Shown here: piece by piece, positions 12,701-24,143 of the stretch
Layout: each line of letters starts with the position of its first letter
Numbering within the stretch: position 1 is the first letter of the stretch
Source: Capitulum mitella
Lineage: Eukaryota > Arthropoda > Thecostraca > Pollicipedomorpha > Pollicipedidae
Assembly (NCBI GenBank): GCA_030062745.1
Contig: CP099852.1
Span: 21,846,266-21,910,265 of the forward strand
DNA length: 64,000 nucleotides
Reading direction: 5' to 3'
The notes under the pieces: model-generated
Databases searched by the model: none
What the model saw: only the letters and a program-made list of their open reading frames with translations
Told to the model about the DNA's origin: nothing
Position numbers and translations under genes: made by a program

Positions 12701-14160
12701 TTCCTGGATACCTAGCTGTGGTTCAGTCTCTGGAGACATGTCATCGAGATCCAGTTGTGGTTCAGACCCTAGAGACACTTCCTGGATATCCAGCTGTGGT
12801 TCAGTCTCTGGAGACATGTCATCGAGATCCAGTTGTGGTTCAGACCCTAGAGACACTTCCTGGATATCCAGCCATGGTTCGGTCTCTGGGGACAAGTCTT
12901 CGAGATCCAGTTGTGGTTCAGACCCTAGAGACCCTTCCTGGATATCCAGCCGTGGTTCAGTCTCTGGAGACATGTCTTCGAGATCCAGTTGTGGTTCAGA
13001 TCCTAGAGACATTTCCTGGATATCCAGCTGTAGTTCAGTCTCTGGAGACATGTCTTCGAGATCCAGTTGTGGTTCAGATCCTAGAGACGCTTCCTGGATA
13101 TCCAGCTGTGGTTCAATCTCTGGAGACATGTCTTCGGGATCCAGTTGTGGTTCAGACCCTAGAGACACTTCCTGGATATTCAGCTGTAGTTCAGTCTCTG
13201 GATACATGTCTTCGGGATCCAGTGGTGGTTCAGACCCTAGAGACATTTTCTGGAGATCTAGCTGTGATTCAGGCTCTGGAGATATGTCCTCGAGATCTAG
13301 CTGTGGTTCAAGCTTTGGTGATTCTTCCTGGAGATCCAATGGTGGTTCAGGCTCTGGTGACACTTCCTGGAGATCCAGTGGTGGTTCCGGGCTCTGGAGA
13401 CACTTCCAGAAGATCTAGCGGCGGTTCGGGACTTAAAGAGATTTGTTGGAGTTCCAGAGCAGGCCCAGACCCAGGAGGCACTTTATCGAGATCTAGAGGT
13501 GGTTCAGGCTCCGAGGGTATTTCCTGGAGCTTCAGCTGTGGTTCGGGTTCTGGGGATGCTTCATGGAGAATCAGCGGTGGTGCAGGCCCTAGAGACACTT
13601 CTTGAACATCCAGTGGTGGCTCAGGCTCCGGAGAAACTTTCTTGGGATCCACCGGTGGCTCAAATGGTTCAGGCTCTGGACGTACGCCTTGGAAATTTAG
13701 CGACGGTTCAGGCCCTAGAGACATTTCTTGGAAATCTAGCCGTGGTCCAGGCTCTGGAGACATTTCCTGGAAACCCAGTGGTGGTTTATGCTTTGGAGAT
13801 AGATCATTGAGATCCAGCGATGGTTGAAGGCTCTGCATGTACGTCCTGGGGATCCAGTGGTGGCACAGACTCTGGGGACGCGTCTTGGAAATCCTGTGAT
13901 GAGTCAGGCTCTACCGATACTTCCTGGAGATCCGACTGTGGTTCAAGCCCTAGAGGAATGTCTTGGGGCTTCAGCGGTGTTCCAGGCCCTGGAGATTTGT
14001 CCTGGAGATCTAGTGGTGGCTGAGGCCCGAGGGACATTTCCTGGACGTCCAGACTGACGTCGTACTCTTCAGACAGCCGCGGCGCGGCCAGCGGTGGCGC
14101 GGTCTGCTCGGTCGCCGCCAGCCCGGCCGCAGCCAGCAGCAGCAGCAGCTGGGTCTCCAT
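9755..14160 (-). CDS. Secreted giant acidic-repeat protein with PAN-like and C-type lectin-like domains (frame interrupted)
   Basis: The ATG at 14160-14158 sits in a good Kozak context (GCCACGATGG) and opens a signal peptide, METQLLLLLAAAGLAATEQ. Then come about 75 tandem 13-residue repeats (consensus like LDLQEMSPEPEPP) to about 11115. Next is a Cys-containing segment (about 11090-10840) resembling a PAN/apple domain, a Ser/Thr/Ala-rich mucin-like linker, and from 10165 to the TAG at 9755 a C-type lectin-like domain (CPSGW, WYWLGDQ, final LCK). As written, the frame is broken by four one-base insertions in the array (near 13825, 13390, 11695, 11180) and two further shifts near 10825 and 10540. 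The protein would be about 1,470 residues. The family is not recognised as a whole. A secreted matrix, adhesion or mineral-associated role is inference from composition. Confidence 0.65.
9758..10165 (-). other. C-type lectin-like domain at the C-terminus of the repeat protein
   Basis: About 136 residues. It opens CPSGWMSVLEHCYCV, has LLACDRDD, WYWLGDQSYAAF and GTWIATNDG, and ends YRVLCKLQPPN before the stop. Cysteine spacing and the WLGD and final LCK positions fit a CTLD. The EPN/QPD sugar-binding motif and one of the last two cysteines are not visible, so sugar binding is doubtful. Confidence 0.65.
11115..14065 (-). repeat. 39-bp (13-residue) tandem coding repeat, about 75 units
   Basis: The unit is 39 bp, a multiple of three, so several frames on both strands stay open. 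In the coding frame each unit is acidic, Pro-rich and free of Cys, and most have Ser-Pro-Glu, an S-x-E pattern. Units have diverged, mostly by substitution. The length is kept at 39 except for four 40-bp units. Confidence 0.92.
12670..13235 (-). repeat. Higher-order 78-bp (26-residue) repeat block inside the array
   Basis: About seven nearly identical 26-residue dimers (an MSPETEPQ unit followed by a VSLGSEPQ unit) occur in a row. They are more alike than the flanking units, which points to recent local amplification. Confidence 0.8.
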
Positions 14161-15331
14161 CGTGGCGACGCCCGAGGCGGTCTGCGGCCACCGCCGCCGC
14201 CGGCCAGTCACCGACACACAGGCGAACACACAAACACGGCGGGCAGGCGCGGCCGGCTCTGGGACAACTGCTGGACAGGCCGCTGTCAGGCAGAGGGCTG
14301 GCGCCGCGCGTGCCGGAACAGTCTCTTCAGAGGCGGTCAGACGCACACGTCCGGGCCCGTGTAATTTCTGCCGGCGCACCTGACGGACTCGCTGGTGGCA
14401 AAGCCGTTTGATCTGACAAAGCACATATGTTTACGAGCGGGGACGCGGGCGGCGGCGCGTCGTTCGCCGCAGGTCGTTCAGGTCCGGCATTGGCTTCAGC
14501 CTCGAAAGCAATTTCAGCGCATGGTTGTGCAGCTGCGGGACGTTACAGTTGCCGCGACCGAGTAATGGAAAAGTGCTTTTCGTTTTCGTAAGTGACGTGT
14601 GCGGAATGGGACTGAGTTTAGAGCGTTTCAAGTTAAACGCTGTTTGCCCACGCTTGCAGAAATCAGTTAAGATTTGATATGAGGAAAGGGTTGAGTAGGC
14701 GTGGTGGAAGGCGCTGAAGTCGTTTTACGGACATTTCCAAACGTTAAGCTGTTTGATCATGCTGCTAAAGGTTGAGGCAGGGGTAGGTCGGTGGAGAGAT
14801 GTAATTTTTTTCTGAAGGCGTATGAACAAAACAAAGTCATTAGGTCAATGACATGACATATTTAGCCCGGCTCTGTGACACCACAAAACTTCTCCTGTCA
14901 GTGATTTTTCGCTGAATCTGACGTCCGTTAGTGTGTCTCTTCATTAAAGTAATAAATGCTCGCTGACCTACATATGATCAGAGACCTTTTGCGCTATCCT
15001 GTTTCCTTCTTGGGCTATCGTTGAGGACGATAAAGTCAGCAGCCTAAAATGTTCAACCCCGCCGGACGCAGGGTGTGAGGCCGAGTCGCACCACAGGTCG
15101 CCCGACCATCACTACGATCTCCCGGCTCGTGTTGGCTGCGGAGCCCGGACGGGAGTATGCGGCAGCCGGGGGCTGTTGATGGGGGGAGGCGCTGGCGCTC
15201 GCACCGGCCGGCTGGCGTTGGCGCCGGCCCAGGTTTGGATTTGGAACGATCGACGAGGCCAGTCAGTGTCGCGTGGTCGGTTCGTGCGGCCAGGCTGTCA
15301 GTCTCTTCGACGCCGTCCCGTCTTTTCAACC
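14161..15331. other. Upstream region of the repeat-lectin gene
   Basis: GC-rich to about 14470, then mixed composition. It should hold the 5' UTR and promoter of the minus-strand repeat gene. No TATA box or further exon was identified. Confidence 0.4.
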
Positions 15332-15600
15332 CCCAGAAATGGCGGCAGTCCCAGGAAAATGATACGTTCGGTGCCGTCTAATCTGTTAAAGCCCCGGATA
15401 CGGCCGTCTTAGACAAAGGAGCCCTTCAGTGTCGCGCAGTCCGTCCAACTTCAAAGGCAGGGCAGTCCTAAACGAATGATTCTTTCACTGGCGTACAGTC
15501 TGTTTCACCAGAAACAACAACAGTCCCAGACGAACGAGTCATTCATTGCTGCATAATCTGCCCAACCTCCCAGACTCGGGAGCAGTCCCTGGCGCGCACG
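15332..15600. repeat. Degenerate ~60-bp tandem repeat, four to five units
   Basis: The phrase GCAGTCCCAGACGAACGA with variants recurs about every 60 bp, each followed by a TCTAATCTGTTaAaGCCC-like or CAGTCTGTTtCACC-like segment. No coding signal. Confidence 0.6.
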
Positions 15601-16479
15601 CCGGGACTTCCTACTGCATCTCCTTGCTGTTACCGCGGATCCCCGGCTGCGCGGATCCCGCAGTGCCGCCGGACACCGCCGCTCGAACAGGGCAGGGCAG
15701 GGTCCGGCAGCGGCCCAGTCCCCCGGCCAGCGCCCCCGCCGGCAGCATCTCAGCGCCGCTTGAACCTCGAGGTGAAGAGGTGCGGTCACCGATCTCGCCA
15801 CGCCCGGGTCGGAGGGCGCCATTGATAGAAGCCGACCACAGACCGCGTCAGCGGGGCATTGAGGCTGATCAGAGGAGTGTCACTACGACTGCGAACCTGT
15901 CAAACCGTCTCTCAGTCTCATCCCAGTGCGCAGCCGAGGGGGTCCAAAGGTACCATGGACCTTGTCTTGGTGCCATGGACTTGTCTTTGGGTTTAAACTG
16001 CAACGTCTCTTTACGCAGCAAAATGGAAAATAAATAAAAATTTCCGCTCGTGGAAAATGAAGTGGTCCAGTCAAAGGAATTTCCAATCTTGAGGGGTGGT
16101 TACGTTTGCCCTCCGTGGCGAAATCCTGGCCTCATCAGAGAAAGGCCACCAGGGCTGAGAGCTGACCAATTCTGAAGTACCCAGCTGGTTGCTAGAAATG
16201 AAATTGCCGTCCGAAATTTGAGCGCGGCCTGACACGTCACGTTCTGCGTGCGCCACTCATGAGATTCTTGTTTGTGTACAAAATCTCGAGTTGTCTCAGG
16301 CGTGAAAACGGGCAGATAAGATCAGGACAGACAGAAGTTCTGAGAGTCGTGTACTGTGTTCATCGGAGCGATGTAGAAAGATAAGTTCACAGATGTTGCC
16401 GTTAAGCTTGTCATAGGTGTGGCGGAAACGTTTATAATCTTTTCGTGATTTTGCAAAAGAATCATCTACGTTTGGATAA

Positions 16480-18115
16480 TCATGCCAAATATTGTAAGAT
16501 ACTGCATGAGGTTAGGTTAAATAATTTTTTTTTAAACCGCGGCGAGTGCTTGATTTTTTCATCGAGCGCAATAGCGCGAGATCAAAATTCAAGACAACAC
16601 AGCGTTTTTTTCCAGGAATTGTTGCAGGTTGAGTGTAATATGAATTTTACCACATGCCGAAGATAGCAAAAAGCATTAGCACGTGCCGTGTAGTTAGACC
16701 TGGGTTAAGAATCTGGGGCAATGTTTTATCAGTCTGGGTAAAGATGACTCAGCGTTATCTCGCTCGGTCAAAACATCAAGCTATCACCTCTGTTTTTAAA
16801 TAATTATTTAACCCGACCTCATGTAGTATTTTGTATAACCGCATGCCGTTACAGTCCCGATTCCACTATGATGTTCGCGTGGCGGGTGAGAAAGGTAGTC
16901 CAGCTGACTGAGACCATCAAACAAGCAACGTGATTGTCATTGTCGAGTCATTGCTGTCGTCGCCATCCGTGCTTAACATTGGCGGCTGCCAATACGTCAC
17001 CAATGACAACCTCTAGTACTGTCCATCACCCGTCATTTGTTCGTTGTTGTCTCACCGCAAGGCAGATTTCCAATTGTGCCACAACGAACAAGTGTAAAGC
17101 TACACATCAATAAAATACAGTAAATTGCCATTAGGCCATGTCTCAAATAAATGAATCAAGCTTGAAATGAAATTATGAAAATCAAAGTCATTACTCATAG
17201 TGAATGAAGGTCATTGAACTCTCTGGGGGTGTGGTTCAACATTTCTAGATCAACTGTTCACCGTCGGCTTTTTTCTTCACCCAATGGATAAATCATTGAG
17301 GCAAAACTCTTAACCTAGGTTTAACTACACGGCACGTATGAATGTTTTTCGCCGTCTTCGGACTTCGGCTAAATAAAGTATTGCACGAGGTCAGGTTAAA
17401 TAATTATTTAAAAACCGAGGTGATAGCTTGATTTTTGTCCGAGGGCGTTAGCACGAGGTCAAAATTTAAGACAACACCGGGGTTTTCAAAGAATTGTTGC
17501 CGGCCGAATGTAGTATGAGTTTTACCACATGCCGTTACAATTGCGATGCTCATAAGATGTTCCCGTGTAGGGTGGCATGGCGAGTCCAGTTTGCTGGGGC
17601 CATCAAACATGCATCTTGTGTCGTCACCAGTCAGTCATCACAGTCGTCACCAGCCGTGCTTAACATCAGCGGCGGCTAATAAGTCACCATTAACAGAGCT
17701 GTTAATCGCGCCGTATTAGCCCTGGAAGCTCTAGCACGAGAAGCTCCTTTATTGTTTGCCAACACCCGTCATTTGTTCGCTGTCGTCTGACTGCAAGGAA
17801 AATTGTGGTTTGTGCCGATACGTTGCATTACTCTGCTAGAGGTGTTTTCGCTTTCAATGAAAATTACAACGAACGGGTGTCAAGCTACACTTCAGAATTA
17901 CGAATAGGCCAATCCCGAATATGCGCACCAAACTTGAAATGAAATAATCAGCGTCAAAGTCATTATCCATAGCAAATGAACGCCACTGAACTCTGTGGGA
18001 GGTGTGGTTCAATATTTCTAAATTAGCGTTTTGACCGTGGGCTTTTTTCTTGACCCAGATTGTTAAAGCATTGCGGCAAAATCTTAATCCAGGTAACTAC
18101 ATAACACGTGCCAAT
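16480..18115. repeat. Diverged tandem and inverted repeat of unknown origin
   Basis: Segment 16850-17340 and segment 17515-18115 are diverged direct copies, sharing CACCCGTCATTTGTTCG, GTGCTTAACAT and GGTGTGGTTCAA. Around them, GGTTAAATAATT...GCTTGAT blocks recur at about 16510 and 17395 in direct orientation and about 16760-16840 inverted. A block with CACGTGCCGTGTAGTT at about 16680 recurs inverted at 17310. It looks like the remains of a transposable element with copies in both orientations. No coding domain seen. Confidence 0.6.
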
Positions 18116-18237
18116 ACTTTCTGCTACCTTCGACATGTGATACAACATATAAAAGCAACGCACTTCACTGCGATGATGTTCAGATTCTCTCCTTCTGTTA
18201 TTCGATTTAGTTTTTTGACTTTTCATATATATATATA

Positions 18238-18503
18238 CAGGGACGTAGCCAAGAGAGGGCCATGGGGGCCATGGCCCCCTTGAGCCAAACGGTCTACACT
18301 AGATGCATAGCGATTTCGCACGAATACGGAATAGTGACCATATATATTTTGCAAAAGTAAACATTATATGTATTCCGGTGGGTTAAATATGAGACCAGTT
18401 ACATATAATTGCTGTTTTTTTCTCCAAATTTCGCCATATGCCAGCGACATATGACAAAATTTGACATTTGGACCCCCGGGGGACAGTCTTGGCTACGTGC
18501 CTG
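18238..18503. mobile_element. 266-bp MITE with CAGGG... ends (hAT-like)
   Basis: The left end CAGGGACGTAGCCAAGA matches the reverse complement of the right end TCTTGGCTACGTGCCTG with one mismatch. Both sides are flanked by TATATATA, which fits an 8-bp target duplication but is also low complexity. There is no coding capacity. hAT assignment rests on the CAGGG start and the flank length. Confidence 0.6.
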
Positions 18504-20997
18504 CATATATATATCGGATTTTTGAGAGGCTGAACCGGTTAACAGAGGCTGTGCCAGCAGACAGCGGCAGCCGCGCTAGTAGACGGGGGCCGTGCCAATA
18601 CGGAGCGGTCGTGCCAATAGACAGAGACAGTGCCAAGGGCCTCAGACGCCGGACGGCGCGTGCCCTCCTGCGGCGAGCAAACGCTGCGCTGAAAATATAA
18701 TCTCAACGGCCGGAATCCCACCATTTCGGCCGCTCAGACAGGTTCCGCCCCCTCGTGGCCTTTGAAGCTTTCAACGGTGACTGCTGCGATGAATCGATGC
18801 ACTGAGAAGAGAGAATGGCCGGGGCTTGTATAAACAGTTGGGTGTGCCCGCAAGTCGATTGGCGAGTCAACGAGGCGGTGGCGAGTAGATGGTACTTAAC
18901 GCTATCAGCATCGATAGCAAATGCACGCTGTTTGAGTGGATCAGCTCTGTTATCCGAGATGGTTCGATGCGTTTGGAGAGGACGCTCCCTGTGAGGTCGT
19001 GAGAAGTTTACGCCCACCTGGGCCCGCGGCCGTGGAGAGGTGGACAGAGACGTGGCGCCGGCTCGAGTTTCGAGTTACGGTTTTCGATGGATGGGCAGCA
19101 GATGTCGGATAGGAGTTACCGTGCTTTTCGGATAGAGTGGCGGCCGTTTTCGGGAAACATCCACGATGAATGACTGACTGTGACAAGAAATGACGATGTA
19201 CATCTGCACATTTATCAATATAAGGTACACAAATGCAATTTGCCTCGACGAAATCCGCAACATGCCTGCCAATAGGTCGGTGCAATTGCAGCTGTGCTAG
19301 CATTGCAGAGTGACAAATGTGATGCTCGAGGAAAATATTCGAAACGAGAAGTATGCAGTTAAGGAGTAATTAATGAAATATAAAATACATATATAATACA
19401 TATAACATATAAAGTACACATAATAAGTGACACACCGTTCCAGAAATCTATCACTGTCCTCACGTTATATCAGCCGACCCGGGTCATCGAGATATAATGC
19501 AGCCCATTGCTACCGGTTAACAGATGAGCGGGAAAATGGTCAAAACTGGCGAGATGGTGATGTCTGGTCACTCAAAAGGTACGCGACATAACCACCTTTG
19601 TGATCTAATTTCTATGCTTGTTTTTTTTTTGGGGGGGGGGCAAAGGAGCTTAATTGTACACGAGATTTACTTTCGTGGTAGCTTGATTCAGCCATAACGT
19701 TAAACAAATGTTATATATTCGTCCAAGCATGCTTTGTGTATGTCTTAGGCACAACTGCATGCAAGTTAGCAGTCACATCAGTAGTTAATAATATCATGTG
19801 CTTAATTTCTGTTTATTATAAATCTGTAAAGTATCAAAATGCCACTCATTCTTTCAAGCTGATAACTTTTCACTTCTCTTTCCGTTACTTCTGGCCCCAG
19901 TCAGAGACAGTCGTGTATTGCCAACGTGTTATTAATGCACGCATACACTGAAAGTTCGGATAATTCGACGACGTCCCAGCGGACCGTGATGTGACGTAAC
20001 GCGTCACATCACGCCTGCTGCCGCGTCACCGCCGCCGAGACGGCTCTGCTCGGGCCGTCCGAGCGCCGCCAGGACGGAGGCAGAGCGCACCCCGCGGCCG
20101 ATGGCACCAGTCCAAGGCGGGCCGTCGGCGGCAGCAGTGCAGACATTGCTCACGCGCCACGGCCCGGCACGTCTGACGCCGGCCGGAGACCCCGTGACTG
20201 ATGGTGGTGATGTGGCCAGCACGCGCCCGGCGAGCCGTGCGGAGCACGGCAAGAGCCTAGAGAAGGGTGTGGACTGGTGTGGACTCTGCTTCATACGCCG
20301 GCCGCGGTGGGCTGCGGAGTTGTTCGATGCGTCCGTGGGTCGTGGTCGCCGGTCGGCCGGACCGACCGTGGATGAACGTCAGCGGTATTGTGTGGCTTCA
20401 CGGGTCTGCGGTGGGTGGCACGGCGGGGGAGTCCGATTCTTGAGCCAACTGCTACGGGTCTCCGCGTCTGCGCTGGGTGAACTGGTGCTGGTCTGGGTGT
20501 CTGCTGAGCCGTCACAGGGCCAGCAGAGGTTAGGCAGAGCCGACGTGGTTCAGGCGGAGTTTGGCCGTTCCACCCCGGGTCAACCCGTTGTCGCGTCAGC
20601 GGTTGCCAGGCAACGACTGGAGATTGCACACTCGCCCGTCGGACATGTTTTCTTTGGGTTCATGATTATTGTTTTGATGATGGATGAGAGGGCAGAGTGC
20701 GCTCATAATTAGGCCACATGTCCCCTGGTGTTTGTGTCGTTGTCGGCTGTGCTGTTGTGGAGTCCGGGACCAGGCATTCTGTCACCAAAGCAACGGCCCC
20801 TTGCATGTGTTTCCAGGCTATTTTGTTGATGCTCTAAACTCGGGGCGCCGTCAGGAGTCGATGGAAGACGTGCTGCGGATGCAATATGCAGTACGACTTG
20901 TCTGTTATTTATGAATTTCAAGTTTTTTTCGCCTAGGGAATATGTTATATAATTATCATACAAATAATAAGACCTATTCCCTTGGTTAAAAACAAAA
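18504..20997. other. Intergenic; no recognised gene
   Basis: It includes an AT-rich stretch at 19360-19430, poly-T/G runs near 19620-19640, and a GC-rich segment at 20000-20640 open in one frame without a recognisable domain. Confidence 0.4.
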
Positions 20998-21120
20998 GCA
21001 GCTGAACAAACTTTTCCTATTCGGGGGTAAAAAACAGCGGCATATCAATGGCTCCTTATCAGCTGAACAAGCTTTTCCTATTCGGGGGTAAAAAACAGCA
21101 GCATACCAATGACTCCTTAT
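20998..21120. repeat. 61-bp tandem duplication
   Basis: AGCTGAACAA at 21000 recurs at 21061, and the following TTTTCCTATTCGGGGGTAAA is shared, giving two 61-bp copies with a few mismatches. Confidence 0.85.
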
Positions 21121-23257
21121 CGGGATGATCTGATACCCTGACAAGACTTTTTGGTTCATGTTTATTCTACCAAGCGAGTGATGGCCGTGACTCCCATTCC
21201 ACCAGCTACACAGTTTTTCGTCGCCGGCTGTGTCTATTCTTGCCAAATCATGAGCCTATCGTCAACCAACTTACCATCCAACAGAGCCTTTAAAACCGGT
21301 GTTAGCCCTGGTTGTGCTTGATGGCTGATGACTTTCCTCAGTGGTCGGTCTATCATAAGAGTCGCGAACCCTTGGTGCAGTGCCACTTGATTAAGTGGTA
21401 CATCTAGTCTTATCTGCCCCAGAGAGCTCTACATGAGGCAGACGCCAGGACAGGAGCTGCCCAGTTGGTCGCCGCACGACATGTGTTCTACAGCGTGCGC
21501 CTTCACCATGTCTGACAGGCGAGATCAGTTTAGATCAAGTTGGCACAACGGTCACAAAGGGGCAGACTCTTGAGAAATGTATTGACTGGCACCGAGTGGT
21601 ATTCTGACCCGTGATCTATCGTATGTTTATCTTTTGATATGCGTTCAACAAGGAAGATATGGGTTTGCCACCATTTGCGCTTCTCCAAAACTTCCATTTA
21701 AAAAGTCAATGAAACTGATGGTTTCGATGAAAGCATTGCTCAAGACGACATCATTTTTACCTTCACCCTCACCACTTCAGATTGTCGCCATGGCATTGGA
21801 ATAGATTATGCCAGATGACTCATTCCACTAAAATACCGCATACCGAAAGTTTATGGAGAGCACGGTGCCAAACCAAATGGTCCATGAAGTCTTGTATCAC
21901 TTTGAAGGCAGCTCGCTCCAGGGTAGTTTGGCAGCCTCATTGTATACAAACCCGAGTAAAAAAGATAACATATTTCTGTCTATGAACGCACAAGAATAAC
22001 TAAAAGTGCAAAAGCAAAGAGGCCGTGGATGTACTGAACTGCTGTCCAAGGTTTTACCTCAGAAGTATACAAAAAGTTCAATGAGGAGCGACGTTCAGTA
22101 TGGACTTCACGGCGCGGTATTGCTTGGTTGTGTTTTGTGACGATAAGACCGGTGGAGACAATGCACCCAGAATGGCAACAAATTTGTCAGAACTTAAACA
22201 AATGTAAATCGCCGCTGTCCTTTTAAATATTCTATGGAATAAGCTTGAGTGTTCTAGATTTTAGTTGCTGAGTGATAAGATTATTTAGTGTTACCCTGTG
22301 ATGTCACTGTTAGTATCAGACAACAAATATGCATATTCCATTACGTTTAGTGTGGAAAGCATCGAGTTAACTTACAAATTAACCTGATTAATTTTTTTAT
22401 AGGATTTATAATTATATTAAGAACAAGTTAATATGTTTGATTTTTAGCATTTTAATGAATGAATGAATGAATGGACAATCTAATGAATATAAATTTCTAT
22501 GATAAAATGAGTATCAATTTATAATCAATGAATGAACAGTTAATAGCAAATATAAAAAATGGAATATAATCGAATTAATAAAATAATTACATTGAATGAC
22601 AATGGATGTTTTAAATGCCGAATACTGGCATGGTAGCCCCAGATATTTCCGATATTTCACCAGATTCCATTGCGATCACAGCGCCGTGTCTGCAGTGGCT
22701 CGCTTGATGCATGTGCACAAGGAAGACACGTTTTTGGCGCGGGCTGCGATACCGTTTTTTCTTTTTTTTGGCAGCCTAGGCGCTGAGCAACGTTTGGCAC
22801 GGGCCGCAGCGTTACGGCAGCCGTGATCTCAGCAGAGAGAGGAAACCGAGGAGAATCTCACAACTTCATGGACGAAATATCGTCTGAATAGCTGTTTGGC
22901 ACGTCAAGTAAATTCATGTCCATAAAAAGGACCCGGAAAAGTGAAGATGCATCTTGTTATTTATAACCATGGCCTGTAAAGGCCGAGTACATTTATTCAC
23001 TGCATCAACGGCGTCTATGCGCCCATGGCGGTATACATCGCACTTTTCATCAGTTGCTTTGATTTTGGAAACTCTAAGACAGACTGGTATGTACTTAAAC
23101 AGCCGCCAGTATGCTTTTATGGACTGTCTCTCCCAAACCGGTCGAATGGACCTAAGTATTTTTTTTTTTTTTTACTACAGATACATGCAGGTGCACAACA
23201 TAATGGCAGTCGGCTCGGAAGAAATCAAACTGTTTAACTCATCAGGGTTCCAACCAA
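21121..23257. other. Intergenic; no recognised gene
   Basis: Composition is AT-rich from 22250 to 22600, with a short (AATG)n run near 22453-22473. No exon seen. Confidence 0.4.
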
Positions 23258-24087
23258 GGGCGGATCCAAAGGGAGGGGAGCGATGGGGGCGATCGCCCAG
23301 CCCCCCCCCCCCTCCATTGAGGTATCTCAGACTCGAAAGGGGCCGCGTATAAGCTTCACGGAATCCCTGTGAAAACCTAACGGGTCCCTGATGTTATCAG
23401 GGGGGCCTCTGGGATGGCTAGATGGAAGCTGAGACAGGTAGAAGGGCCCCTGAAACCCCTCAAAAGACTCCCGAGACCACAATAGGGCCCCAACACTGCA
23501 GAGTGTCCCTGAGCTAGAAGGTCCATAGGATCACTGAGACGGCCAAGATGATGACTGAGTCCCTAGGACGGCAAAATGGTCTTTGGAATGTCATAGGGGG
23601 TCCCGAATGGGCTTCATCACATCATGGCACAGCACACGGCCCGAGACAACGAAAAATGCCCCTGCAGCTGCCAGAGAAAACCTAACCTAAGCTAACCTAA
23701 GCCGGCAAAAACTTCTCAAGAAACTTCGAGGGGTCAGAGGGGCTCCTGGACCGTCCCTGACCAAGTATCTAAAAACTGTCAGACATGGACACAGGATTTT
23801 GGACAGAGGGAGGACCGCAGCCGCCGAAAATCCCGCCGTTTTTTTGTCGCATTTCGGCCACTTTGTACGGCAACCCAGTGCAAAATTTTCGCAATTAAGA
23901 TCACGCGTTTCATTTTTTCGGTTACTTCATGCCATAAAAACATCAAATTTCTTAAAACATTTCCTCCTGAACCCTCGTTGATTCAAGCCTTTTCATATCT
24001 GAAGAGCAAAAAATGGAGGAAGCGGCTGAGTGGGGCCCACGCTGACCATTCGCCCTTCCCGCACGGCGAAATCCTGGATCCGCCCCA
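23258..24087. mobile_element. Candidate hAT-like non-autonomous element
   Basis: The left end GGGCGGATCCAAAGG and the right end CCTGGATCCGCCCC are near inverted complements about 0.83 kb apart. The GGGGCGGATCCAG-type end is common in hAT MITEs. Target duplications were not clear and there is no transposase. Confidence 0.45.
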
Positions 24088-24143
24088 GCCTCTGACACAA
24101 ACAGATGGGAAAAGGGTTTTTCTTTGGGGTTTCTGCTATACGC

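Noticed and set aside
12502..13605. Long plus-strand open frames (278 and 367 codons) over the 39-bp array
   Set aside because: A 39-bp unit keeps every frame in phase, so several stay open automatically. Only the minus frame joins a signal peptide and a lectin-like domain.
20101..20712. 203-codon plus-strand frame
   Set aside because: GC-rich with Arg/Gly/Ala bias, no domain, no splice or promoter context.
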